Positions 1 through 8,426 of a stretch of 64,000 nt of DNA are shown piece after piece (position 1 is the stretch's first letter; every line of letters begins with the position of its first letter). Made by a program: the position numbers and the translations under genes. Source of the DNA: Bacteroidota bacterium (lineage in GTDB: Bacteria; Bacteroidota; Bacteroidia; J057; JADKCL01); assembly GCA_016718825.1 (NCBI GenBank), contig JADKCL010000001.1, forward strand, positions 310,001 through 374,000. Direction: 5' to 3'. Below the pieces are notes generated by a model that saw only the letters and a list, made by a program, of their open reading frames with translations, had not been told where the DNA came from and made no database searches.

Positions 1-428
1 GCAATTCCTTCGTCCAAGTTACCTGACTTTAGGTAGGCCGTTCCAAGGTAGTAGCGTGCCATGTTACCGGCATCGGTGCTACCGTAGTCTTCGACGATGT
101 CAGACAAGGTAGGGCTTTGACCGTCGCCGTTGAGGGCTTTGTTGATCGAATCCTGCTCGTAATACAAAATAGGCATGACCATCTCAGCTTGCGCTAGGGC
201 ATTGACCTTGTCCTTCTGGGAGTAGTTATAAATGAAGTAACCCACAACCGCCAACACAGCTACACCGCCGATCAACAGGAAGTTGCGGTATTTCTCAGTA
301 AAGGACTGGGGCCCGGTCACTGCGGCAGAGGCGGCACCCTTAGATGACTTCTCTTCCTCATAGATCACTTCGTCCTGGTCGATGACTTCATCGTCATTCA
401 TTGTCGACCTGCCCTTATTTCTTGCCAT
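1..428 (-). CDS. TPR/YfgM-like single-pass membrane protein (3' end cut off by window)
   Basis: Only the N-terminal ~142 residues are present; the gene runs off the left edge. The start is ATG at 426-428 on the minus strand. The protein opens with a short acidic, charged cytoplasmic segment (rich in D and E, about residues 10-30), then one hydrophobic membrane segment (about residues 48-66, beginning FLLIGGVAVL). A soluble part follows that begins a helical TPR-like stretch (AGNMARYYLGTAYLKSG, about residues 120-137). This is the layout of the YfgM/TPR membrane proteins common in Bacteroidota, which act at the cytoplasmic membrane, often as chaperone-like partners. Function is inferred from layout only. 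It is divergent from typA. Confidence 0.7.
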   Translation of the reverse strand, partial: MARNKGRSTMNDDEVIDQDEVIYEEEKSSKGAASAAVTGPQSFTEKYRNFLLIGGVAVLAVVGYFIYNYSQKDKVNALAQAEMVMPILYYEQDSINKALNGDGQSPTLSDIVEDYGSTDAGNMARYYLGTAYLKSGNLDEGI

Positions 429-743
429 AATTCACCTTAAAAATTTGAGGCTACAAAAAAACGAAAACCAATCGTCAAAACAAAATGATCCTCTGAGCTT
501 TCCGGCTGCAATTTGATGCAGTCACAACTCCGTAAGCCAGCATAAGGGCCTGTATTGGTGGCACAGAATTACGCCTTCAGGCAAGTTTGGCAGATCAAAC
601 AGAGAAACAGATGCCTCAAAAGCGGGCCCAATCCACTTTAAACGCTGTTTTTGATGGAGTTGTCCTCGTCCCGCCGTTTAATTTTGCGAGAAATCGTAGA
701 ATCTCTTCACCGAAAGCCAGAACAAAAGGCTAATTTTGCACCC
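429..743. other. Divergent intergenic region between TPR protein and typA
   Basis: This 315-bp stretch separates two divergent genes. A reading frame is open upstream of the chosen typA start (from 651), but the extra residues do not look like TypA. Two perfect Bacteroidota -7 elements (TAATTTTG) occur at 679-686 and 731-738. I see no RNA gene or hairpin here. Confidence 0.5.
731..738 (+). promoter_or_regulatory. -7 promoter element of typA
   Basis: TAATTTTG matches the Bacteroidota -7 consensus TAnnTTTG and ends 5 nt before the typA ATG at 744, which would give an almost leaderless transcript. A second identical element lies at 679-686. Neither has a clear TTG -33 box at the usual 19-21 bp spacing, so the promoter is inferred from the -7 box alone. 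Confidence 0.4.
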
Positions 744-2553
744 ATGCAAAAAATTAGGAACATCGCGATCATCGCGCACGTTGACCACGGTAAGACCACA
801 TTGGTTGATAAGATGCTTTACCAAGGCCAGGCATTCCAAGCACACGAAACCCCTGGTGAGTTGATCATGGACAACAATGACTTGGAGCGGGAGCGCGGCA
901 TCACGATTCTCTCCAAAAATGTATCCATTCGCTACAAAGACTACAAAATCAATATCATTGACACCCCTGGTCACAGCGACTTTGGTGGTGAAGTGGAGCG
1001 TGTTTTGAACCTTGCAGACGGTGTTTTGTTGCTGGTGGATGCCTTCGAAGGCCCCATGCCACAAACCCGCTTCGTGCTTCAAAAGGCGATTGCCCTTGGT
1101 CTCAAGCCGATCGTAGTCATCAACAAGGTCGACAAACCCAACTGCCGTCCCGATGAGATCAACGAAGCTGTCTTCGAATTGATGTTTAGCCTCGACGCTA
1201 CTGAGGACCAACTGGACTACCCCGTATTTTACGGCGCGTCCAAGCACGGATGGATGAGCACAAGCTGGCTCGAGCCCAAAGAAGACCTCACGGATTTGTT
1301 TGAAGGCATTCTCACGCACATCCCACCGCCCAAAATCGGAACTTCGGGCGTGACGCAATTGCAGATCACTTCGCTGGACTTCAGCAGCTATACCGGCCGT
1401 ATCGCCATCGGTCGTCTTTACAGCGGCACCTTGCGCAACAACGGTCCCGTCGCCCTCATCAAGCGTGATGGCAGCATCAAACGCTCGCGTATCAAGGAGC
1501 TTTACCTCTTCGAAGGCCTCGTCAAAGCCAAAGTCGAATCCGTAGAAGCTGGCGAAATCTGCGCATTGGTGGGTTTGGACGACTTCGAAATTGGCGACAC
1601 CGTCTCCGATGCCGACAATCCAGTAGCCATGTCGCCGATCAGCATCGATGAGCCGACGATGAGCATGCTCTTCACGATTAATGATTCGCCGTTTTTTGGC
1701 AAGGAAGGCAAATTTGTGACCTCCCGCCACTTAAAGGAACGCTTGGAAAAAGAATTGCAGCGCAACCTCGCGATGCGCATGGAGCCAACTGACTCGGCTG
1801 ACTCCTTTATCGTCTATGGCCGAGGCATTTTGCACCTCTCGATCTTGATCGAAACCATGCGCCGCGAAGGCTATGAGTTGCAAGTCGGTCAACCGCGTGT
1901 CATTATCAAGGAAATTGATGGTCAGCGCTGCGAGCCTGTCGAGGACATGAACATCGACGTTCCAGAAGAATATGCCAGGACGTGCCATCGATCAGGCGAC
2001 ACGTCGTAAGGGCGAGCTGACCAAAATGGAAATCAAGGCCGATCGCGCCCTTCTCGCGTTTAACATCCCATCCCGCGGCATCATCGGTATGCGGAATGAG
2101 TTGCTCACGGCCACCGCAGGCGAGGCTGTCATGGCCCACCGCTTCTTGGCCTTCGAACCTTGGAAGGGTGAGATCATCAAGCGTACGGTTGGTTCGTTGA
2201 TCGCACACGAAACGGGGACCTCGATTCCCTACGCGATTGACAAATTGCAAGATCGTGGTCACTTTTTCATCGATCCAGGTGAGGATGTGTACAACGGCCA
2301 AGTCGTGGGCGAATCTACCAAGGCAGGTGACCTCGTCGTGAACGTGATCCGCACGAAAAAACTCACCAACATGCGCGCCTCGGGCAGCGACGTGAAAATG
2401 AAGATTGCACCGGCGGTAAAATTGAGCTTGGAAGAGGCCCTGGAATACATCAGCGGCGACGAATATGTCGAGCTCACACCCAAGAGCATCCGCCTGCGCA
2501 AAATCCATTTGGACGAAAACGAGCGCAAACGCTACGCCTCCAAAATGAACTGA
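744..2553 (+). CDS. typA: Ribosome-associated GTPase TypA/BipA (one frameshift)
   Basis: This is a translational GTPase of the BipA/TypA family, which binds the ribosome and helps 50S assembly and stress adaptation. The G motifs are clear: AHVDHGKTT (P-loop), DTPGHSDFGG (G3) and NKVDKP (G4). The effector loop segment DLERERGITI is also present. EF-G-like domains and the TypA C-terminal domain follow. The start is ATG 744, where conserved sequence begins (MQKIRNIAIIAHVDHGK). The frame breaks near 1975-1978: the protein should read VPEEYAGRAIDQATRRKGE, but one extra base (probably the A at 1977) shifts it, so the first frame stops at 2009. Removing that base restores a 602-residue protein, the normal family length. 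A strong terminator follows. Identity is certain; whether the break is real is not. Confidence 0.93.
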
Positions 2554-2572
2554 GCAATCAGTTCAAATACAA

Positions 2573-2613
2573 AAAATCCCCCGGACGTGATCGCTCGGGG
2601 GATTTTGTTTTTT
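2573..2613 (+). terminator. Rho-independent terminator of typA
   Basis: AAAATCCCCC pairs perfectly with GGGGGATTTT across a short loop and is followed by a T-rich tract. It lies 20 bp after the typA stop. The convergent lipoprotein gene ends just beyond it at 2629, so it may serve both directions. Confidence 0.8.
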
Positions 2614-2628
2614 GGAGGTGGTGGAGCA

Positions 2629-3132
2629 TTAGCGGGCGCCTTCCATGATGATTTCAACGAGATTGCTGTCCCAAGCGATGGTTTCGATATCCAACCCACT
2701 CCCATCGGGATCATACGGCACACCCCAATGGTCCAACACCGCCATCTGCACAACCCGAATCTTCTTGAAACGAGGATAGTCCACGCGGATCACGCGACTG
2801 TATTCCTCCTTGTAGTCGCCCAAAAAGGCCTCCAAGCGCACATTGTAATGACCTGTGTCGGCGTATTGATGTGCGGGTTCAAAGGAATCAGAGGTGGCAC
2901 TGTCTCCAAAATCCCAGAGGTAGGTTGTGGCACCTTGTGAGCAATTCAGGAACTGAACAGGTACCTTGGGGTCCATGAAGGTGTCGTTTTGTAGGGAGAA
3001 GCAGGAGACAATGACCGGCGGGGGTGGTGGCGTCGGTTTTGGCAACAGCGGATCGTCGAGCTCTCTGCAGGAGATGATTGCCAATAGGGAGAACAGCAGA
3101 AGAAAGGTTAGGCGGATGGCTTGGTTTTTCAT
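2629..3132 (-). CDS. PKD-domain lipoprotein, shortened tandem paralogue
   Basis: This 167-residue predicted lipoprotein has a hydrophobic signal ending in the lipobox-like AIISC, then a proline-rich linker (PKPTPPPPP), then one PKD-like domain (TTYLWDFGDSATS). It is a close tandem copy of the upstream gene at 3129-3857. The two are nearly identical up to GSGLDI; then about 60 residues present in the upstream copy are missing here before both end in the same SNLVEIIMEGAR. The start is ATG 3132, which overlaps the upstream stop by 4 bp (ATGA), so translation is probably coupled. Function is unknown; the family is surface-exposed in Bacteroidota. Confidence 0.75.
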   Translation of the reverse strand: MKNQAIRLTFLLLFSLLAIISCRELDDPLLPKPTPPPPPVIVSCFSLQNDTFMDPKVPVQFLNCSQGATTYLWDFGDSATSDSFEPAHQYADTGHYNVRLEAFLGDYKEEYSRVIRVDYPRFKKIRVVQMAVLDHWGVPYDPDGSGLDIETIAWDSNLVEIIMEGAR

Positions 3133-3857
3133 CTCGCTCCCTCCATGATGATCTCCACCAAATTGCTGTCCCAAGACCTTGTTTCAACAGGCGAGTCAAT
3201 CAAATCGCGATAGTACATTGTTCCAAGCCCCACAGTGTCCCGAGTTCCTGACCCATAACAATCCAATTCCCACTGCCAGAAATATGCATCAATACTCATA
3301 TCTTGGGTGAGTATGAACTCATATGGGAGGGTGACGTTTTGAGCAATCGGAAAGATAAAGGTCGGACTATTGTTGCCATCCCTTGTAAATCTGGCGTTAA
3401 TATCCAACCCACTCCCATCCAGATCATACGGCACACCCCAAGGGTCCAGCACCCCCATCTGCACAATCCGAATCTTCTTGAAACGAGGGTAGTCCACGCG
3501 GATGACGCGACTGTATTCCTCCTTGTAGTCGCCCAAAAAGGCTTCCAAGCGCACAGTGTAATGACCAGTGTCGGCGTATTGATGTGCGGGTTCAAAGGAA
3601 TCAGAGGTCGCACTGTCCCCAAAATGCCAGAGGTAGGTGGTGGCACCTTGCGAGCAATTCAGGAATTGAACAGGCACCTTAGGGTCCATGAAGGTGTCGT
3701 TTTGCAGGGAGAAGCAGGAGACGATGACCGGCGGCGGCGGGGGCGGCGGTGTCGGTTTTGGCAACAGCGGGTCGTCGAGTTCACGACAGGCGATGGTTGC
3801 CAAGAGGGTGAAGAAAAAGGCAAGAAGCAAGGGTTTAGATCGATGTAAGTTGTTCAT
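3129..3857 (-). CDS. PKD-domain lipoprotein (full-length paralogue)
   Basis: This 242-residue predicted lipoprotein starts MNNLHRSKP, has a hydrophobic segment and a lipobox ending ATIAC at about residue 24, a polyproline linker, and a PKD-like domain (TTYLWHFGDSATS, about residues 75-90). The C-terminal half contains an extra ~60 residues (from NARFTRDGNNS to RDLIDSPVETRS) that the downstream copy lacks. No catalytic motif is seen. It is the first gene of a two-gene unit and overlaps its copy by 4 bp. The role is unknown; export to the cell envelope is inferred from the lipobox. Confidence 0.77.
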   Translation of the reverse strand: MNNLHRSKPLLLAFFFTLLATIACRELDDPLLPKPTPPPPPPPVIVSCFSLQNDTFMDPKVPVQFLNCSQGATTYLWHFGDSATSDSFEPAHQYADTGHYTVRLEAFLGDYKEEYSRVIRVDYPRFKKIRIVQMGVLDPWGVPYDLDGSGLDINARFTRDGNNSPTFIFPIAQNVTLPYEFILTQDMSIDAYFWQWELDCYGSGTRDTVGLGTMYYRDLIDSPVETRSWDSNLVEIIMEGAR

Positions 3858-3922
3858 AACCTTAAGTTAAGCATTGAGCTTGAATACTCAAAGTCAACGC
3901 TCTGTGATTTAACAAAATGGCA

Positions 3923-3967
3923 AAAAATATGGCCTCCGAAGTGAACTTGTTCGGAGGCCATGTTTTG
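3923..3967 (-). terminator. Terminator after the first kup gene
   Basis: A 12-bp perfect stem, ATGGCCTCCGAA with TTCGGAGGCCAT (3930-3941 and 3951-3962), is followed on the minus strand by a T-rich run. It sits between the kup stop at 3991 and the start of the lipoprotein pair at 3857. Confidence 0.8.
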
Positions 3968-3990
3968 TAGGTTGGGACGAATCCGCTTCC

Positions 3991-5994
3991 TCAATGCCCA
4001 TCCAGCTCCGCCTCGGCAACATCTTCGACATTCTTCTTTTTGTGGCGAATGCGTTTGAGGTTGATGTTGTCCACGGGTTTCACGATCAACGGGAATTTTT
4101 CGACAAAAACGCTGCTTGTTTCCAAACCAAAAGCACGTTCAGGAGACAAACTGAGTTTCTTGAGCAAGAAATAGCCTTGCAAAGCAAGTCTTGTGAATAA
4201 GCCAAGATCATTGTCGCCGCTCAGGTACTTCTCAATGAGCACAAAACGGAAGTCTCCCACCAATTTGTTGTCGCTGAGGGAAGCATATTTACTCCGAATG
4301 TCCACTTCACCTTCGTTGACCATGCCTTCGACGACCTTCCTGAAAAACAGGTTGATGCGTGGCTCAACCCTGAATCCGAGGTAAAAATCGACGCGCACGA
4401 TGTCGTTGTCGGCGATGATGTTCACGTCATAATCCATGCGGTAGGGTTCGTCAACCACATGAATGTGGAGGAACCAATAAATGTCGGCGCGTTTGGGAAG
4501 CCGCTTCACGATGCTGTAAAATACCTTGGATTCGATCATGTCGGGCTGACCGACATTGGTCATGAACACAAGGTTGGTCGCGTATTTGGGAACGGATTCG
4601 TCGTGGCTAAGGCGGATCAACGTGTCTTTGTATTCGTCGATTTTTTCAGCCTCTGTAAATTGCCCTGCCACACGTTTGCCGTAGTACCAAACCGTCATCA
4701 CGGTAAACAAGACCGCAGCGACCAAGATGGTCACATAGCCGCCGTGCTCGAATTTTTCGAGGTTAGCCGCCAAAAATGAACCTTCGACAGCAAGGAAGAA
4801 TAAAACAATCAGTACAATCAGCGGCAAGGGATAGTGCTTACGTCGCATGTAGAAGGCGAGTAAGGTCGTCGTCATCAACATCGTCAACACGATCGCCAAG
4901 CCGTAGGCAGCCTCCATCGCGGAGCTCTCCTTGAAAAACAGAACGATCGCAATACAACCCGCCCAAAGCAGCCAATTGACCGAAGGTACATAGAGCTGCC
5001 CCTTCAAGTCGCTCGGATAACGGATCTTGACCTTGGGCCAAAAATTCAGTCGAATGGCTTCGTTGATCAGTGTAAATGACCCAGAAATCAAGGCTTGACT
5101 TGCAACGATGGCAGCTAGGGTGGCAATGATCACGCCTGGAATCAGGAACCATTGCGGCATGATGGCAAAAAATGGGTTGGGTGCATCGAGTTGTACCAAC
5201 GTTTTTCCTTCATTGGAAATCAACCAAGCACCTTGACCAAAGTAATTGAGCAGCAGGCTCACTTTGACAAAACCCCAAGACACGCGCACGTTTTGTTTTC
5301 CGCAATGGCCCAAGTCACTGTACAAAGCCTCGGCTCCCGTACTGCACAAAAAGACGGCACCGAGCAGAAAAAAGCCTCCTTCGTGGTTGGCAAGCAGGCT
5401 GTAGGCATAGGTTGGACTCAAAGCACGTAAGACCGAAAAATCATTGCTCAACGCCAATACCCCCCAAAATGCCAGCATTACAAACCAAACCAACATCACT
5501 GGCCCAAAAAACTTGCCGACAACCTTCGTTCCGAACTGCTGAATCATAAAGAGCGCAGTCAAAATCGCCAAGATGATCGGGATCGTCGGAATATCGTCTC
5601 GCAAAATGCTCAGACCCTCAATGGCCGATGCCACGGAAATCGGCGGGGTAATGATGCCGTCCGCAAGCAAGGTGCAACCTCCCAAAATCGCTGGGAAAAT
5701 GAGCCACTTCACCTTCATTCGGCGCACCAAGGCATACAGCGAAAAAATCCCGCCTTCGCCTTTGTTGTCCGCATTGAGCGTAATGAAAACGTATTTGATC
5801 GTCGTGAGCAGCGTGATCGTCCAAAAAACGCAACTCAAGCCACCAAGGACCACCTCCTTGTCGATCGGCCCCGAGCCTACAATGGCTTTGAGCACATACA
5901 AAGGCGATGTACCGATGTCCCCGTAGATGATGCCCAAAGTCACCAACAGCGTGCCCGCGGTTACTTTGTGATTGTGTGCTGAATGTTCACTCAT
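3991..5994 (-). CDS. kup: KUP-family potassium uptake transporter
   Basis: This 667-residue protein imports K+ across the cytoplasmic membrane, probably with protons, as known for the KUP/HAK/KT family. The family signature GIIYGDIGTSPLYVLKAI is near the N terminus (residues ~20-37), and GGIFSLYALVRR and LLADGIITPPISVASAIEG follow. About twelve hydrophobic segments fill residues 15-440, and a soluble C-terminal domain of ~220 residues follows, the usual family layout and length. ATG at 5992-5994. Its tandem neighbour at 6077-8143 is a clear paralogue transcribed in the same direction 82 bp upstream, so the pair is probably one unit ending at the terminator near 3945. Confidence 0.95.
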   Translation of the reverse strand: MSEHSAHNHKVTAGTLLVTLGIIYGDIGTSPLYVLKAIVGSGPIDKEVVLGGLSCVFWTITLLTTIKYVFITLNADNKGEGGIFSLYALVRRMKVKWLIFPAILGGCTLLADGIITPPISVASAIEGLSILRDDIPTIPIILAILTALFMIQQFGTKVVGKFFGPVMLVWFVMLAFWGVLALSNDFSVLRALSPTYAYSLLANHEGGFFLLGAVFLCSTGAEALYSDLGHCGKQNVRVSWGFVKVSLLLNYFGQGAWLISNEGKTLVQLDAPNPFFAIMPQWFLIPGVIIATLAAIVASQALISGSFTLINEAIRLNFWPKVKIRYPSDLKGQLYVPSVNWLLWAGCIAIVLFFKESSAMEAAYGLAIVLTMLMTTTLLAFYMRRKHYPLPLIVLIVLFFLAVEGSFLAANLEKFEHGGYVTILVAAVLFTVMTVWYYGKRVAGQFTEAEKIDEYKDTLIRLSHDESVPKYATNLVFMTNVGQPDMIESKVFYSIVKRLPKRADIYWFLHIHVVDEPYRMDYDVNIIADNDIVRVDFYLGFRVEPRINLFFRKVVEGMVNEGEVDIRSKYASLSDNKLVGDFRFVLIEKYLSGDNDLGLFTRLALQGYFLLKKLSLSPERAFGLETSSVFVEKFPLIVKPVDNINLKRIRHKKKNVEDVAEAELDGH

Positions 5995-6076
5995 TGAATT
6001 TCAAAAAATGCATTGTCAAATTTCGCAATGTTGCATTTCGCAGGAAAAGTTACGAAGCTATTTTTCATCGTGACAT

Positions 6077-8143
6077 CTAGCCCTTTGCCAGATTCACCGA
6101 TGGGGAAGAATTGTCTGATGGAGGCGAATTATCGGACGGAGGCGTACCTGCATCATCGATTCTGCGCAGCTTCAACCCCGTTACGGGCTTCACGATCAAT
6201 GGGAATTTCTCAATAAACACGCTGCTTGTCTCCAAGCCGTACGCCTTTTCAGGAGACAGACTCAGCTTCTTGAGCAAGAAGTAACCATTCAAGGCAATCC
6301 GCGGGAAAAAGCTCAAATCATTGTCGCCGCTCAGGTATTTCTCAATCAGCACAAATTTGAAATCGCCCATCAAGTTGTTGTCCTTGAGCGAGGCGTATTT
6401 ACTGCGAATGTCCACTTCGCCTCTTTCGACCATGTTTTCAACGACTTTCCGGAAAAACAGGTTGATCCGCGGATCGATTCTGAATCCAAGGTAGAAATCG
6501 ACCCGCACGATGTCATTGGGCGCGATCACGCGTACCCGATAATCCATCCGGTAGGGTTCATCGACGACGTGAATGTGCAAAAACCAATAGATGTCGGCCC
6601 GTTTGGGCTGCCGCTTTACAATTGAATAAAGGACTTTGCTTTCGATCATGTTCCATTGACCGACATTGGTCAGGAAAACCAAATTGGTTGCGTAGCGGGG
6701 AATGGTCTCATCTGCACTCAGGCGCACGAGGGTGTCTTTGTAAAGGCCGATCTCTTCAGATTCGGTAAAGCGATGCGCCACCCGCTTGCCGTAGTACCAA
6801 AGCGTCATCACGATAAACAAGATGAGCGAAATGCTCAAGGAAACGTAGCCGCCATGCGGGAATTTTTCCAAGTTGGCAGCCAAGAACGAACCTTCCAACG
6901 CGAGGAAAAAGATCGTCAAGGGAATGATCAACGCGATGGGATAGCGCTTCATCCGCATGAAAAAGGCCAGCATGATCGTGGTCATGATCATCGTCATCAC
7001 GATCGCCAAGCCGTAGGCCGCCTCCATTTTTGAAGACTCCTTGAAAAACAGCACAATGCCGATGCAGCCGACAAACAAGATGAAATTGATCGACGGCACA
7101 TACAATTGACCCTTTTGCTCCGTCGGATAGCGAATCTGCACCTTGGGCCAAAGATTCAGTCGAACGGCTTCGTTGATCAATGTAAATGAACCGGTGATCA
7201 TGGCTTGGCTCGCCACAATGGTCGCAAGCGTGGCGATGATGATTCCCGGCACCGAGAACCAAGAGGGCAACAAGCCAAAAAACGGATTCGGATTATCGGT
7301 CAGCAGCCAACCGTTGGCGATGCTTTCCTTGCTTTCCACCAAGACCCGGCCGACATTTTCTGGACTCAGCAAAAAGGCGCCTTGCCCGAAATAATTAAGG
7401 AGCAAGGCGAGTTTTACAAATCCCCAAGAAGCCCTGACGTTGCGTTTACCACAGTGACCAAGGTCGCTGTAAAGTGCCTCCACACCCGTAGCACAAAGGA
7501 AAACAGCGCCAAGAATGAAAAATCCGCCTTTGCGTTGTGTCAGCAATTCAAAGGCATATACCGGATTGATGGCCTTAAACACCGTGGGATTCTGCAGGAT
7601 CCACAAGCCACCAAAAATGGCCAGCATGGAAAACCACACCAACATGACCGGGCCAAAAAACCGGCCGACGGCCTTGGTTCCAAATTGTTGCACCAAAAAC
7701 AGTCCAGACAAGATGCCGATCACAATCGGAATTGTAGGGATTTTGGGATACAAGGTTCGAAGGCCTTCGACCGCAGACGATACCGAAATCGGCGGCGTGA
7801 TCATGCCATCGGCCAACAAACTGCATCCGCCGATGATTGCAGGGATGATTAACCACTTGACTTTGAGTCGCTTGACCAATGCATACAAGGCAAATGTCCC
7901 CCCCTCGCCTTTGTTGTCGGCATTCAACACGAGTGTCACGTACTTGAGGGTGGTGAGCAGGGTGATCGTCCAGAAGATACAGGAAAGGCCTCCCAAAACG
8001 ATTGAAGGATCGATTTGGCCTGCACCGACGATCGACTTCATCACATACAAAGGCGATGTCCCGATATCCCCGTAAATGATACCGAGCGTTACCAGCAAGG
8101 TTCCTGCCGTCACTCGGCGTGAATGGAGGGTGTGGTCGCCCAT
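6077..8143 (-). CDS. kup: KUP-family potassium uptake transporter (second copy)
   Basis: This 688-residue paralogue of the downstream KUP gene keeps the same motifs (GIIYGDIGTSPLYVMKSI, GGTFALYALVKRLK, LLADGMITPPISVSSAVEG), a multi-span membrane region and the same soluble C-terminal domain. It differs by a short insertion after the fifth or sixth helix (SPENVGRVLVESKE) and by an extended hydrophilic tail rich in Ser, Pro and Asp (SDNSPPSDNSSPS). The two copies are diverged at DNA level, so the duplication is not recent. Which of the two is the main K+ importer cannot be told from sequence. Confidence 0.95.
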   Translation of the reverse strand: MGDHTLHSRRVTAGTLLVTLGIIYGDIGTSPLYVMKSIVGAGQIDPSIVLGGLSCIFWTITLLTTLKYVTLVLNADNKGEGGTFALYALVKRLKVKWLIIPAIIGGCSLLADGMITPPISVSSAVEGLRTLYPKIPTIPIVIGILSGLFLVQQFGTKAVGRFFGPVMLVWFSMLAIFGGLWILQNPTVFKAINPVYAFELLTQRKGGFFILGAVFLCATGVEALYSDLGHCGKRNVRASWGFVKLALLLNYFGQGAFLLSPENVGRVLVESKESIANGWLLTDNPNPFFGLLPSWFSVPGIIIATLATIVASQAMITGSFTLINEAVRLNLWPKVQIRYPTEQKGQLYVPSINFILFVGCIGIVLFFKESSKMEAAYGLAIVMTMIMTTIMLAFFMRMKRYPIALIIPLTIFFLALEGSFLAANLEKFPHGGYVSLSISLILFIVMTLWYYGKRVAHRFTESEEIGLYKDTLVRLSADETIPRYATNLVFLTNVGQWNMIESKVLYSIVKRQPKRADIYWFLHIHVVDEPYRMDYRVRVIAPNDIVRVDFYLGFRIDPRINLFFRKVVENMVERGEVDIRSKYASLKDNNLMGDFKFVLIEKYLSGDNDLSFFPRIALNGYFLLKKLSLSPEKAYGLETSSVFIEKFPLIVKPVTGLKLRRIDDAGTPPSDNSPPSDNSSPSVNLAKG

Positions 8144-8373
8144 CTATTGTATCAACGAAGGTTTTCCACCGTGTGAAGGCATGGCATCCGCAGCGGCCAC
8201 GGTTTGGTCGTCAAGGGAGACAATCTGAAAAAGACCTACCGCCATGACCATACACCCAAAATCGATCCGGGTGGACGACAAAATTAGCAGAATCCACTGC
8301 CCTGTCAAAGAAAATAACGTCCTCCCATTTAGCTGACCATAGATCTTGTCCCAAGAGGGTGCTATCCAACGCA

Positions 8374-8409
8374 AAAGGGGGCCGACAACAATGCAGGCCC
8401 CCTTTTGTG
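8374..8409 (-). terminator. Terminator after the T9SS PKD protein
   Basis: A perfect 12-bp stem, CAAAAGGGGGCC with GGCCCCCTTTTG, surrounds a 12-nt loop. It lies directly after the stop of the gene at 8427-11171 on the minus strand. The A/T-rich outer stem supplies the weak-pairing end. Confidence 0.78.
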
Positions 8410-8426
8410 GAATTACCGAAAAACGG

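Noticed and set aside
8144..8374. Open frame of 76 codons just upstream of the second kup gene
   Set aside because: No family features, ends exactly where kup begins and lies in a region with a terminator; looks like leader DNA.
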